Assembly (NCBI GenBank): GCA_947089145.1
Contig: CAMUJH010000004.1
Location: 50,601-114,600 of the forward strand
Source of the DNA: an uncultured Hungatella sp.
GTDB lineage: Bacteria; Bacillota; Clostridia; Lachnospirales; Lachnospiraceae
DNA length: 64,000 nucleotides
Reading direction: 5' to 3'
The notes under the pieces: model-generated
Database searches by the model: none
Told to the model about the DNA's origin: nothing
What the model saw: the letters and a program-made list of their open reading frames with translations, nothing else
Shown: positions 25,668 to 34,129 of the stretch, in pieces
Layout: each line of letters opens with the position of its first letter
Numbering within the stretch: position 1 is the stretch's first letter
Translations under genes and position numbers: made by a program

Positions 25668-27803
25668 TTACCTATAGGCCCGCCCCGTGAACACTGCCAC
25701 GGATCTGGGGCGCATAATAAAGTCATTGTCAATGCGGGTTTCCTGTCCCTCCGGATAGGTGTAGCGCCCCTGTCCGTCTCCGTAGGTGTTGACGCTTAAA
25801 TACCAGCCTCCCCGATGGTGGAGATCAGGCAGGGTAATGGTGACATCCTCCCAGTGGGCGTTGACGCATATATACACCAGATCGTCCTTGCCCTTTTTCC
25901 GGTCATATCCTGCGAAGCTGACGCAGATGGTTTTTGCGTTTGGGGGAAGCTCCAGTATTTTTGCGTTGGTGTCATGGCTTCTAAGGGATTCCATGCCGCA
26001 GATGGCGTCAGGAAGCTTCCGGCGGATAACCGTGTGCTCATGGCGGTAATGGATCATGAACCGGAAAAATTCAAACAATTCCCGGTTCCTTTGGAGAAGC
26101 CCCCAGTCCAGCCAGGAGATTTCATTGTCCTGGCAGTAACTGTTGTTGTTGCCGTACTGGGTATTGCCGAATTCGTCGCCGGCCAGAAACATGGGGGTTC
26201 CCCGGCTGCACATCAGCACCGCGCAGGCATTGCGGATCATGCGGAAGCGGAGCCTGTTGACGGCAGGATGATCCGTGGGGCCTTCCAGGCCGCAGTTCCA
26301 GCTGCGGTTGTCATTGGAGCCGTCCGTGTTGTCCCAGCCGTTGGCCTCATTGTGCTTGTGGTTGTAGGCATACAGGTCGTACATCGTAAAACCGTCGTGG
26401 CAGGTAATGAAGTTGATGCAGGAATTGTAGCCCGCATAGCTGCCCTTGTAGTCAGTAAAGAACCCTCCGTATAAGTCGCTGGAACCGGAAATGCTCCATG
26501 CCGCCTGCCAGGATTCCCAGAATTCCCCCTTTAAGAAAGAGCGGATGCTGTCCCGGTACCTGCCGTTCCACTCCGCCCACCGCTTGTTGGCGGGAAAGCT
26601 GCCTACCTGGTACATGCCTCCTGCGTCCCAGGCCTCTGCGATCAGCTTCACATTGCTCAGAAGCGGATCATAGGCCAGGCTTTTCAGAAGGGGAGGGTTG
26701 TTCATGGGGGACCCGTCTTCGTTTCTTCCCAGGATGCTGGCCAGGTCAAAGCGGAACCCGTCAATGCGGAAGTTAATGGTCCAGTACCGCAGGCATTCCA
26801 AGATCATCTGCTGGACAATGGGGTGGTTGCAGTTTAAGGTGTTGCCGCAGCCGCTGAAATTGTAATAATTGCCGTCAGGGGTCAGCATGTAGTACATTTT
26901 GTTGTCAATGCCCTTAAAGCAGAAGGAGGGCCCCAGCTCATTGCCCTCTGCAGTGTGGTTAAACACCACGTCAAGGATAACTTCAATGTCATTGTCGTGG
27001 AGAGACTTGATCAGGTCTTTCAGTTCCGTGCCTTCTTTGTTGTACTCTGCGGAGGCGGCATAGCTGGCGTTGGGGGCGAAAAAGCTGACCGTATTGTAGC
27101 CCCAGTAATCCAGAAGCTTTCTGCCGTCAATCTCCCTGGAGTTCATGTTTTCATCAAATTCAAAGACGGGCATCAGCTCCACGGCGTTAATCCCCAGCTC
27201 TTTTAAGTAGGGAATCTTTTCTTTCAGCCCGTCAAAGGTGCCGGGGTTAGCCACCCCTGAGGAAGGGTGGCGGGTAAATCCTCTCACATGCAGTTCGTAG
27301 ATCACCAGGTCGCACATTTCTTTGGAAGACTGGGGCATGTCGCCCCAGTCGAAAATGTCCCGGATCACTTTGGCATGATAGTTTTTCTTTTTCTTGTTTC
27401 CCCAGGAGTCCTGGCCGGTAACCGCCACGGCGTACGGGTCCAGCAGCACGTTTTTCTTGTCAAATATCATGCCTTCCTCCGGGGCGTAGGGGCCGTCGAT
27501 GCGGTAGGCGTACTCAAAGGTTTCAATATCCAGATCAAAAACAATCATGGAATACACGTCACCGATCTTGTAGGATTCAGGAAAAGGCAGTACGGCGAAG
27601 GGCTCTTCCTCGTCCCGGCCAAACAGCAAAAGTTCGCAGGATGTGCCGTTGTGGGTGTGAATGGTAAAGTTTACCCCGTTTGGAAGAGCCATGGCTCCGT
27701 TTACGTCAAATAGGCCGGGACGTACGGAGAAGCCGGCTATTTCTCCCATGGGGGTAAAGGAGATGGGGTGATCCAGAAGGTATTTCTGCGTGTATGGTAT
27801 CAA
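25668..27803 (-). CDS. glgX: Glycogen debranching enzyme GlgX/isoamylase type (GH13)
   Basis: 711 residues from TTG 27803. The frame is open upstream, but the AGGAGG that precedes this TTG by six bases would otherwise be coding, so it is the true ribosome site. An N-terminal CBM48-like domain (about 15-130) precedes the GH13 barrel: region I DVVFNH (278-283), nucleophile Asp353 in GFRFDLAS, acid/base Glu390 in LIAEAWD, and Asp470 in FITCHDG. It hydrolyses alpha-1,6 branches of glycogen or limit dextrins. No glycogen genes adjoin it. Confidence 0.92.
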   Translation of the reverse strand: MIPYTQKYLLDHPISFTPMGEIAGFSVRPGLFDVNGAMALPNGVNFTIHTHNGTSCELLLFGRDEEEPFAVLPFPESYKIGDVYSMIVFDLDIETFEYAYRIDGPYAPEEGMIFDKKNVLLDPYAVAVTGQDSWGNKKKKNYHAKVIRDIFDWGDMPQSSKEMCDLVIYELHVRGFTRHPSSGVANPGTFDGLKEKIPYLKELGINAVELMPVFEFDENMNSREIDGRKLLDYWGYNTVSFFAPNASYAASAEYNKEGTELKDLIKSLHDNDIEVILDVVFNHTAEGNELGPSFCFKGIDNKMYYMLTPDGNYYNFSGCGNTLNCNHPIVQQMILECLRYWTINFRIDGFRFDLASILGRNEDGSPMNNPPLLKSLAYDPLLSNVKLIAEAWDAGGMYQVGSFPANKRWAEWNGRYRDSIRSFLKGEFWESWQAAWSISGSSDLYGGFFTDYKGSYAGYNSCINFITCHDGFTMYDLYAYNHKHNEANGWDNTDGSNDNRSWNCGLEGPTDHPAVNRLRFRMIRNACAVLMCSRGTPMFLAGDEFGNTQYGNNNSYCQDNEISWLDWGLLQRNRELFEFFRFMIHYRHEHTVIRRKLPDAICGMESLRSHDTNAKILELPPNAKTICVSFAGYDRKKGKDDLVYICVNAHWEDVTITLPDLHHRGGWYLSVNTYGDGQGRYTYPEGQETRIDNDFIMRPRSVAVFTGRAYR

Positions 27804-27966
27804 GGTTGTCCTCCTGTTGTGTGGCAATGTGCCTGCCTGGCAAAAGATAACGGGGCGGTCTTAACACATTGGCGGTTAATGGCGTCTATGAGTTTATTAT
27901 AGGAGGTTTAGGGGAAGGAGTCAAATGGTATTTCACGGCCAGGCATTTTGTATCCAGGGCCAGATC

Positions 27967-27995
27967 TTGACCGTTAACGGTAAAAATGGTATCAT
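27967..27995 (+). promoter_or_regulatory. Promoter with overlapping palindrome before the HTH-Uma2 gene
   Basis: TTGACC (27967-27972), 17 bp, TATCAT (27990-27995). A perfect 12-bp palindrome ACCGTTAACGGT (27970-27981) overlaps the -35 and spacer, the position expected for repression by the HTH domain of the gene it drives. Confidence 0.65.
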
Positions 27996-28028
27996 AAAAA
28001 GACACGACAGAGACAGGAGGGAAGCCGT

Positions 28029-28796
28029 ATGATGAACCTGGAAAAGATGAAGCAGAGAAAAAAACAGCTGCATCTGACCAATCAGGAACTGGCGCAGCGG
28101 TCAGGGGTGCCTTTGGGAACCATTAACAAGATATTCAGCGGAGCCACCAAGTCGCCTAAATATACGACTCTGCTGGCTCTGGAAAGGGTGCTGGGAATGT
28201 ATTTTTACTATGACCAGGACGGGCCCTATGTGTCCATGGCCCGGGAGAAGGACGGCAGATGCGCGGCAGGGTACACGGCGGAGGACTACTATGGTTTGCA
28301 GGAACGGATGCAGGCGGAGCTGATTGACGGGCAGCTTTACTATATGACGGCTCCGGGGCGGCTCCATCAGGAACTTGTAGGGGAACTGCATTACCGGGTC
28401 AAGGATTATATCCGGAAAAACAGGGACGAAAGCCGGGTTTATACCGCCCCTTTTCCGGTGGAGCTGGATGGGGACGGCAGGACTGTGGTGCAGCCGGATC
28501 TGGTGGTTGTGTGCAGAAGGGAGCTTCTGGATGACCGGGGGATGAAAGGGGCGCCGGATTTTGTGGCGGAGGTGGTTTCCGGCAGCGACGGAAAGAGGGA
28601 CTATGCGCTGAAACTGCGCAAGTACTGGAATGGGGGAGTTAAGGAGTACTGGGTGGTTGATCCTTTTAAGAAAACGGTTGTTGCTTACCGGTTTCAGGGG
28701 GAAGAGATGGATATGAAGATTTACGGGTTTCAGGACAAGGTGCCTGTAGGGATTTTTGAAGATTTGGTTATTGGCTTTGGGGAATTTGGGGGGTAA
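28029..28796 (+). CDS. Fusion of an XRE helix-turn-helix and a Uma2-type nuclease-fold domain
   Basis: 255 residues. Residues 1-57 are a Cro/CI-type DNA-binding domain (LTNQELAQRSGVPLGTINKI). From about 80 onward the sequence follows Uma2/DUF820 proteins, a PD-(D/E)XK-related fold: QPDLVVVC, then GAPDFVAEVVS and GGVKEYWVVDP. Uma2 domains are abundant in cyanobacteria and some clostridia, and their role is unsettled. The promoter in front carries a palindrome, so autoregulation is likely. AGGAGGG precedes the start. The next gene, 11 bp downstream, encodes a second nuclease-fold protein. Confidence 0.83.
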   Translation: MMNLEKMKQRKKQLHLTNQELAQRSGVPLGTINKIFSGATKSPKYTTLLALERVLGMYFYYDQDGPYVSMAREKDGRCAAGYTAEDYYGLQERMQAELIDGQLYYMTAPGRLHQELVGELHYRVKDYIRKNRDESRVYTAPFPVELDGDGRTVVQPDLVVVCRRELLDDRGMKGAPDFVAEVVSGSDGKRDYALKLRKYWNGGVKEYWVVDPFKKTVVAYRFQGEEMDMKIYGFQDKVPVGIFEDLVIGFGEFGG

Positions 28797-28807
28797 GAAG
28801 TTTTTAG

Positions 28808-29395
28808 ATGCTGTATGATAAAGACATCAGGGAGCCGCTTTTTGAGTTTCTGGAGCAGCGGTACGGGAAAGTAAGGATACTGGAGGAGAAACAGATCGGG
28901 CGCTCCAGGGCGGATGCAGTCATGGTGACGGAAAATGGGCTGGCAGGCATTGAGATTAAAAGCGATGCAGATACCTATGCAAGGCTTAAGCGGCAGATAA
29001 AAGATTACGACCGTTTTTTTGATTACAATTTTGTGGCTGTCGGCTCTACCCACGGCGGGCATATTGAGGAACATGTGCCGGACTGGTGGGGGATCATCAC
29101 CATAGAGCAGTGGGAACATCAGGTGGATTTTTATGTCCTTAGAGAGGCGGGAAAAAACCCGCAGGTAGACTGGAAGGGAAAGCTGGGGCTTTTGTGGAGG
29201 CCGGAGCTGGCTCATATCCAGCAGGTGAACCGGATGCCTGGGTACAGGGACAAGGGAAAGCGGTTTGTTATAGAAAAAATATTGGAGAGGGTGCCAAAGG
29301 AGATTCTGGGAAGGCAGATCAGCGAAGAACTGTTTGAGCGGGATTATACGGAGATTGAGGATGCAATACGGGAGTACCGCCGAAGGCGGCGGTAA
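28808..29395 (+). CDS. sce7726-like protein with PD-(D/E)XK nuclease fold
   Basis: 195 residues. The N-terminal half reads IGRSRADAVMVTENGLAGIE then IKSDADTYARLKRQIKDYDR, with the Asp, Glu-x-Lys and downstream Gln-Tyr spacing of a PD-(D/E)XK nuclease core as in the sce7726 family. It then has FVAVGSTHGGHIEEHVPDWW, a conserved strand-turn of the same group. The C-terminal half is charged and helical. The role is not known. It lies in one operon with the HTH-Uma2 gene, so the two may act together. Confidence 0.65.
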   Translation: MLYDKDIREPLFEFLEQRYGKVRILEEKQIGRSRADAVMVTENGLAGIEIKSDADTYARLKRQIKDYDRFFDYNFVAVGSTHGGHIEEHVPDWWGIITIEQWEHQVDFYVLREAGKNPQVDWKGKLGLLWRPELAHIQQVNRMPGYRDKGKRFVIEKILERVPKEILGRQISEELFERDYTEIEDAIREYRRRRR

Positions 29396-29477
29396 CTCCC
29401 TGCGCCCGGCAGCAGGCGCAGGAGGGATTCCGAGAGTACACACTTCAGAAAAAAGAGGAAAGGAACCATATACGGCC

Positions 29478-30113
29478 ATGACAAAAAAAGAATTAACGCT
29501 GGAGATTATCCGGCGCCTGAAAAAAGAGTATCCCATTGCGGACTGCACTCTGGACTATGACCAGGCGTGGAAGCTTTTGGTAAGCGTGCGGCTGGCAGCC
29601 CAGTGTACAGATGCAAGAGTCAATGTGGTGGTGGAAGATTTATACAAAAAGTATCCCGACGTCAGCGCTCTTGCGGACGCCCCGGTGGAGGAGATTGAGA
29701 AGATCGTAAAGCCATGCGGCCTGGGGCACAGCAAGGCAAGGGATATTAGCGCATGCATGAAGATATTGAGGGACGAGTATGGCTGCAGGGTGCCTGACAA
29801 TTTTGACGCACTTTTAAAATTGCCGGGAGTGGGGAGAAAGAGCGCCAACCTGATTATGGGTGATGTGTTTAAAAAGCCGGCCATTGTAACGGATACTCAC
29901 TGCATCCGGCTGGTGAACCGCATGGGGCTGGTGGATAACATAAAAGATCCCAAGAAGGTGGAGATGGCTTTGTGGAAGCTGGTGCCGCCTGAGGAGGGAA
30001 ACGACTTCTGCCATCGCCTGGTGCACCACGGAAGGGATGTGTGCACGGCAAGAACCAGGCCTTTTTGCGACAAATGCTGCCTGAGGGACATTTGCGGAAA
30101 AAACGGGGTGTAA
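29478..30113 (+). CDS. nth: Endonuclease III (DNA glycosylase/AP lyase)
   Basis: 211 residues from ATG 29478; the frame is open upstream but matches the family only from here. The helix-hairpin-helix LPGVGRKSAN contains the catalytic Lys, the catalytic Asp follows in VTDTHCIRLVNRMGL, and the C-terminal four-Cys cluster (VCTARTRPFCDKCCLRDIC) binds a 4Fe-4S cluster. The first Cys gap is seven residues rather than the usual six. It removes oxidised pyrimidines in base excision repair. Confidence 0.95.
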   Translation: MTKKELTLEIIRRLKKEYPIADCTLDYDQAWKLLVSVRLAAQCTDARVNVVVEDLYKKYPDVSALADAPVEEIEKIVKPCGLGHSKARDISACMKILRDEYGCRVPDNFDALLKLPGVGRKSANLIMGDVFKKPAIVTDTHCIRLVNRMGLVDNIKDPKKVEMALWKLVPPEEGNDFCHRLVHHGRDVCTARTRPFCDKCCLRDICGKNGV

Positions 30114-30208
30114 GACAGTGGCAGGCATTTGGCAGGGCCTTTTTCCCCAAGGTACAAGTTGCGTATAAACGGCATAGGATAGATCAAAGAATTTTTTGGA
30201 GACATTCT

Positions 30209-30982
30209 ATGATTGGAGCAGAAAGCGTAATTCATGTTGCCAGAGAGGAGAGGGGCTATCTGGAGAAAGCCTCGGCCAAAGATCTGGACAGTAAGACGGC
30301 CAATGCGGGAAAGAACAATTTTACAAAATATGCCAGGGATTTATACCCGACTCTCCAGGGGCAGCCGTGGTGCGATATGTTTGTGGACTGGTGTTTTGTA
30401 AAGGCTTTAGGGGAGATTGGCACCCGGAAGCTTTTGGGCGGTTTCAGCGCCTACACTCCCACTTCGGCCGGGTATTTTAAGGATAAAGGCCAATGGAGAA
30501 CGTCGCCGCAGCCAGGAGATCAGATATTTTTTGAAAATGCGGTGCGGATTTACCATACGGGAATTGTGGAGCGGGTGACTATTGACCGGGTTTATACCAT
30601 TGAAGGCAATACCAGCGGCGAAGCCGGGGTGGTAGCCAACGGCGGCGGAGTGTGGGCCAAGTCTTACCATCTGTCTTATCAGGGAATTGCCGGGTATGGC
30701 CGGCCAGACTGGTCACTGGTGGAAAAGCCTAAATACAAGATAGGGTGGAACAAGGATGAAAACGGCTGGTGGTACGCGGACACGGATCACAGTTACAAAC
30801 GATCTGCCTGGGAGATTATTAACGGCCATAAATACCGGTTTAACCAGGACGGCTATGCCCTGACTAACTGGCACGAGATCGATGGGAAATGGTACTATTT
30901 TGAGCCAAGGCCCGGGCATCCCCTGGAGTGCGCCCTGTACACCACAGACAGCGACGGGGCGCAGGGCGTGGGGATATTTTAA
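30209..30982 (+). CDS. CHAP-domain peptidoglycan hydrolase with C-terminal wall-binding repeats
   Basis: 257 residues from ATG 30209 (GGAG seven bases upstream). The CHAP domain holds Cys55 in QPWCDMFVDWC, His116 in YHTGIVERV and Glu132 in YTIEGNTSG, the usual catalytic set of these amidase/endopeptidases. The C-terminus (about 178-232) has aromatic repeats GWNKDENGWWYA and NWHEIDGKWYYFEP, like choline/cell-wall-binding modules. No signal peptide is visible at this start, unlike most secreted hydrolases, so it could be a phage-type lysin or released on lysis. The neighbours include another murein amidase. Confidence 0.85.
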   Translation: MIGAESVIHVAREERGYLEKASAKDLDSKTANAGKNNFTKYARDLYPTLQGQPWCDMFVDWCFVKALGEIGTRKLLGGFSAYTPTSAGYFKDKGQWRTSPQPGDQIFFENAVRIYHTGIVERVTIDRVYTIEGNTSGEAGVVANGGGVWAKSYHLSYQGIAGYGRPDWSLVEKPKYKIGWNKDENGWWYADTDHSYKRSAWEIINGHKYRFNQDGYALTNWHEIDGKWYYFEPRPGHPLECALYTTDSDGAQGVGIF

Positions 30983-31000
30983 CAGGAGAGGCATAGGAAA

Positions 31001-31029
31001 CCCCTGAGAACTTTAGTCGTTCTCAGGGG
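31001..31029. terminator. Hairpin between convergent genes, stop codon in the loop
   Basis: Perfect 11-bp stem CCCCTGAGAAC/GTTCTCAGGGG (31001-31011, 31019-31029). The stop of the minus-strand small gene lies in the 7-base loop. There is no clear T run on either side, so termination is only probable. Confidence 0.5.
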
Positions 31030-31180
31030 AGCATAAGGCCTGCTGTGCGGCGATGGTGGCAAGAGTATCCCCAAGCTGGGAGAAAATGGAGCTGATAAGA
31101 CCGATTTCATCTGCAGATTTTTCTTCAGCGATACAGCAGGCAATGGCGGAGATCATCATGGTAAGCTGGCAGGGATTCAT
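31013..31180 (-). CDS. Small DUF6774-like protein
   Basis: 55 residues from ATG 31180, chosen because GGAG lies seven bases upstream; the longer frame to 31213 lacks a site. Sequence MNPCQLTMMISAIACCIAEE ... LGDTLATIAAQQALCSPEND resembles the small DUF6774 proteins of Lachnospiraceae, one amphipathic to hydrophobic helical pair with conserved Cys. Function unknown. It is downstream of, and probably cotranscribed with, the murein amidase. Confidence 0.65.
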   Translation of the reverse strand: MNPCQLTMMISAIACCIAEEKSADEIGLISSIFSQLGDTLATIAAQQALCSPEND

Positions 31181-31249
31181 AAGCTTCTCCAGGGCGCCTA
31201 AAACCGGCGGCAAAGAATCTTTCTATATATTATGCACTTCGGCAGGGGA

Positions 31250-32041
31250 TTATTTCATCTCTTTCAGCGCTTCTTTTACATCTTTTTTAAACTGTTTCCA
31301 GGCATCTTCATGATCCACGAAGTATTTGGGGCAGCCTTTTTCGCTTACGTCATAGTGACGGATAACGTCACTGGCGGACAGATCCAGTTCGCTGCAGAGC
31401 CATGCGGTCAGCTTTACCAGGGAGTCATAGGTTTCCTGATTGTACTGTCCGGTTTCGTCCGGGTGGCAGGTTTCAATGGCAATGGTGTCATTGTTGCGGG
31501 GGGCATTGGCATAGGCCATTTCGCTGACGGGAATGCACTGGAGAACTTCCCCGTCCAGGCCTACGATAAAATGGCTGGAGGAGGAAGAGCCGCCTTTCTG
31601 AGGGTCCTGGTCCGCCAGGCTGTCAAAGTATTTGCGGTTGGCTTCTGCGCTGGTGCCGGGATTGCCCACATAGTGGATGACAATGTTGCGGACCCGCTTT
31701 AAGGACACGTCAGGCCGGGAAAAGATATTTTTCCGGATAAAATTCTGATCAATCCACTCCGGGGCTTTAATGGATTTCAGATCTACGGTGTAAGGTTTTT
31801 CATAGCCCCACTTCAGGTATCCGCCGCCAAAGCCGGCCCCGCACCCTAAGACAAAAGCCAGGATGCCTGCGGCAAGGGCTGCGGGAAAGTTGCCCAAAAA
31901 ACCGCGCCTCCGGTTTCTCGCGCCTCGTCGGCGGTCCGGGGCAATGTAATAGCCTCCTCTGGGAGACTGGGGCTGTATCTGCCTGATGGTATCATAATCC
32001 CGGTCAAAGTCAATATCATCAGAGTAATCATCATTTCTCAT
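31250..32041 (-). CDS. Membrane-anchored N-acetylmuramoyl-L-alanine amidase (Amidase_2/PGRP fold)
   Basis: 263 residues: acidic then Arg-rich cytoplasmic N-terminus, one membrane helix (51-72), and an extracytoplasmic amidase domain from about 115. Zinc ligands are visible at His123 (IVIHYVG), His229 (VIRHYDV) and Cys237 (KGCP). It cleaves the bond between muramic acid and the stem peptide. The charged residues before the helix (RRRGARNRRRG) support an N-in, anchored topology. Confidence 0.9.
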   Translation of the reverse strand: MRNDDYSDDIDFDRDYDTIRQIQPQSPRGGYYIAPDRRRGARNRRRGFLGNFPAALAAGILAFVLGCGAGFGGGYLKWGYEKPYTVDLKSIKAPEWIDQNFIRKNIFSRPDVSLKRVRNIVIHYVGNPGTSAEANRKYFDSLADQDPQKGGSSSSSHFIVGLDGEVLQCIPVSEMAYANAPRNNDTIAIETCHPDETGQYNQETYDSLVKLTAWLCSELDLSASDVIRHYDVSEKGCPKYFVDHEDAWKQFKKDVKEALKEMK

Positions 32042-32194
32042 ACGTAATCCTCCCTTGTTTAAATATGTATTATACCACGTTGTTCAGATTCCGTCTATAT
32101 GCTGAATATATTGGTTTTGCTGGCATTAGGCAGGAAAAACTACGTGTAACAGGAAAAAACGGCAATATTATTACTAAAAATGAAGAAAGAGGAA

Positions 32195-32223
32195 TTGACA
32201 TTATACATAATTTGTGACAAAAT
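32195..32223 (+). promoter_or_regulatory. Possible promoter of the oligopeptide transporter operon
   Basis: TTGACA (32195-32200), 17 bp, CAAAAT (32218-32223), about 110 bp before the binding-protein start. The -35 is perfect and the -10 is weak. Confidence 0.45.
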
Positions 32224-32333
32224 ATACACTTAAGGGCTGATTTAAAAGAAGTCCAATAGATATTTTTATCTTTGGCGGCATTTGTATCGACAACTTGGCT
32301 GCTGAAAAAATAAACGTAAAAGGAGAGAGGCAA

Positions 32334-33881
32334 GTGAAAAAGGCTTTATGTACGATCTTGGCAGGCGCTATGGCGGTGAGCCTGCTGGCAGGCTGCGGCG
32401 GAGGCGGCGCAGATTCAGGAAAAGGTGAAGGCGGCGCTGCAGGAGGGAGCCAGGTAATTAATATCGGCATCAACACCGATGTAAGCTCATTAGACCCCCA
32501 TAACCACAATGATACGGCGTCCGCTTACGCTACCAGGCATATTTACAGCAATCTGGTGCGCCTGACTGACAACAATGAATTCGTTGGCGATTTGGCGGAA
32601 AAGTGGGAATTTGTAGATGACGTGACTGTTGAGTTTACCTTAAAAGAGGGCGTAAAATTCCATGACGGCTCCACCCTTACTGCGGAGGATGTAAAGTACT
32701 CCCTGGAGAGCCAGAAAGAATCCCCCAAGGTAGGGCACCTGGTTTCCATGGTTGATTCTGTTGAGGTAAAAGATGACACTCATTTTGTGATTCATATGAA
32801 TACGCCTTCTAATGCCCTGATTTCTTCCCTGAACCATTCCGGCTGCGCTATTTTCAGCAAGGCCCATGTGGAGAAGCTTTTGGCAGAGGGCAAGAAGATC
32901 GAGGATGAGCCTATGGGGACAGGCCCGTATAAATTTGAAAACTGGACTCCCGGCGCTTCCTTTACACTGGTAAAGAACCCGGATTATTTTGATTCCCAGC
33001 GCATGGCTCAGAACGATAAACTGGTCTTCAAGGTGATTTCTGAGGACTCTGCAAGAACCATTGCCCTGGAGAACGGGGAGCTGGATCTTCTGATTGACGT
33101 GCCGTTTACGGACGCAGGAAAGATCAGGGATAATGACAAGCTGGCTCTTGATGAGTATGTATCTACCCATGTGGATTACTTTACGGTTAATGAGACAAAG
33201 CCTCCCTTTGACAATGTAAAAGTAAGACAGGCTTTAAGCCATGCCATTAATAAAGAGGATGTGGTCATTGCCGCCATTAACGGCGAGGGCAAGGCTTTTG
33301 ACAACTATATCGGCGAAGCGGCTATCGGGTATTATGACGTGGTTACAAAGTATGACTATGACGTGGAGAAGGCAAAGGCTCTCTTGGAAGAGGCCGGTTA
33401 TGGCGACGGCTTTACGTTCAACTGCTACGTGTCCAATGCAAAGCGCGCCAATAGCGCCACGGTTATTCAGGCTAATCTGGCTGAACTCGGAATTACCATG
33501 AATATTGAGCAGATGGAAGCTTCTACCTTCTATGAGAAAACCGGAAACAGCGAGCATGATTCCTGTATAGCCGGCTGGGTAGCTAACGCAGAGCCGGATA
33601 ACACCTATCGCCCTCTGTTTACCTCGGGCAATGCAGGCGCAGGCGGGAACCGCTCCTTCTATATGAATCCGGAGGTGGACAAGCTGGTAGATGACGCAGC
33701 CGTAAACAGCGATAAGGCGGCGGTACAGAAAGACTATGAGACTGTTTTAAAGACGCTTTCTGAGGATGCGGTTTGGGTTCCGCTGTTTGCCCAGACAGGA
33801 CTTATTGCAAGAAATGCCGACTTACAGGGAGTGAACCCGTCCCCAATCCAGATGCACGATTTCTACAGCGTTCATTATTGA
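32334..33881 (+). CDS. Oligopeptide/dipeptide ABC transporter substrate-binding lipoprotein
   Basis: 515 residues from GTG 32334, set by AAAGGAGAGAGG upstream; a longer frame from 32295 would put the signal peptide behind charged residues. The lipobox is LLAGC, followed by a Gly-rich linker and a family 5 binding domain: SSLDPHNHNDTASAYATRHI, then EKWEFVDDVTVEFTLKEGVK and YSLESQKESPKVG. It captures peptides (or nickel/sugar-peptides in relatives) outside the cell for the permease pair that follows. A hairpin behind it should set it at higher level than the permeases. Confidence 0.92.
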   Translation: MKKALCTILAGAMAVSLLAGCGGGGADSGKGEGGAAGGSQVINIGINTDVSSLDPHNHNDTASAYATRHIYSNLVRLTDNNEFVGDLAEKWEFVDDVTVEFTLKEGVKFHDGSTLTAEDVKYSLESQKESPKVGHLVSMVDSVEVKDDTHFVIHMNTPSNALISSLNHSGCAIFSKAHVEKLLAEGKKIEDEPMGTGPYKFENWTPGASFTLVKNPDYFDSQRMAQNDKLVFKVISEDSARTIALENGELDLLIDVPFTDAGKIRDNDKLALDEYVSTHVDYFTVNETKPPFDNVKVRQALSHAINKEDVVIAAINGEGKAFDNYIGEAAIGYYDVVTKYDYDVEKAKALLEEAGYGDGFTFNCYVSNAKRANSATVIQANLAELGITMNIEQMEASTFYEKTGNSEHDSCIAGWVANAEPDNTYRPLFTSGNAGAGGNRSFYMNPEVDKLVDDAAVNSDKAAVQKDYETVLKTLSEDAVWVPLFAQTGLIARNADLQGVNPSPIQMHDFYSVHY

Positions 33882-33973
33882 TGAACCGGGGGCTTGTCTT
33901 TTGGCAGCAGGGCGGCTTATGGAGGCTGCTGCATCCGGGAGAAAGGCGGATGCCGGATTAAGAAAATTTTTGA

Positions 33974-34023
33974 CTCAGAACGGCCTGGCTTAAAAGGGGC
34001 AGGCTGTTCTGAGACGCCTTTTT
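33974..34023 (+). terminator. Terminator/attenuator behind the peptide-binding protein
   Basis: Stem CTCAGAACGGCCTG (33974-33987) with CAGGCTGTTCTGAG (34000-34013), one G-T pair, then ACGCC and five T. The downstream permease genes still belong to the same system, so partial read-through is likely. Confidence 0.7.
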
Positions 34024-34129
34024 GCGTCACCAGCCTATGGCTGGTGATATCGTTATATTTCAGACGTACGCTGGATGCGTACAGATGTCATTAAATCAAC
34101 GCACATAACTATACAAGGAGGAATTCACC

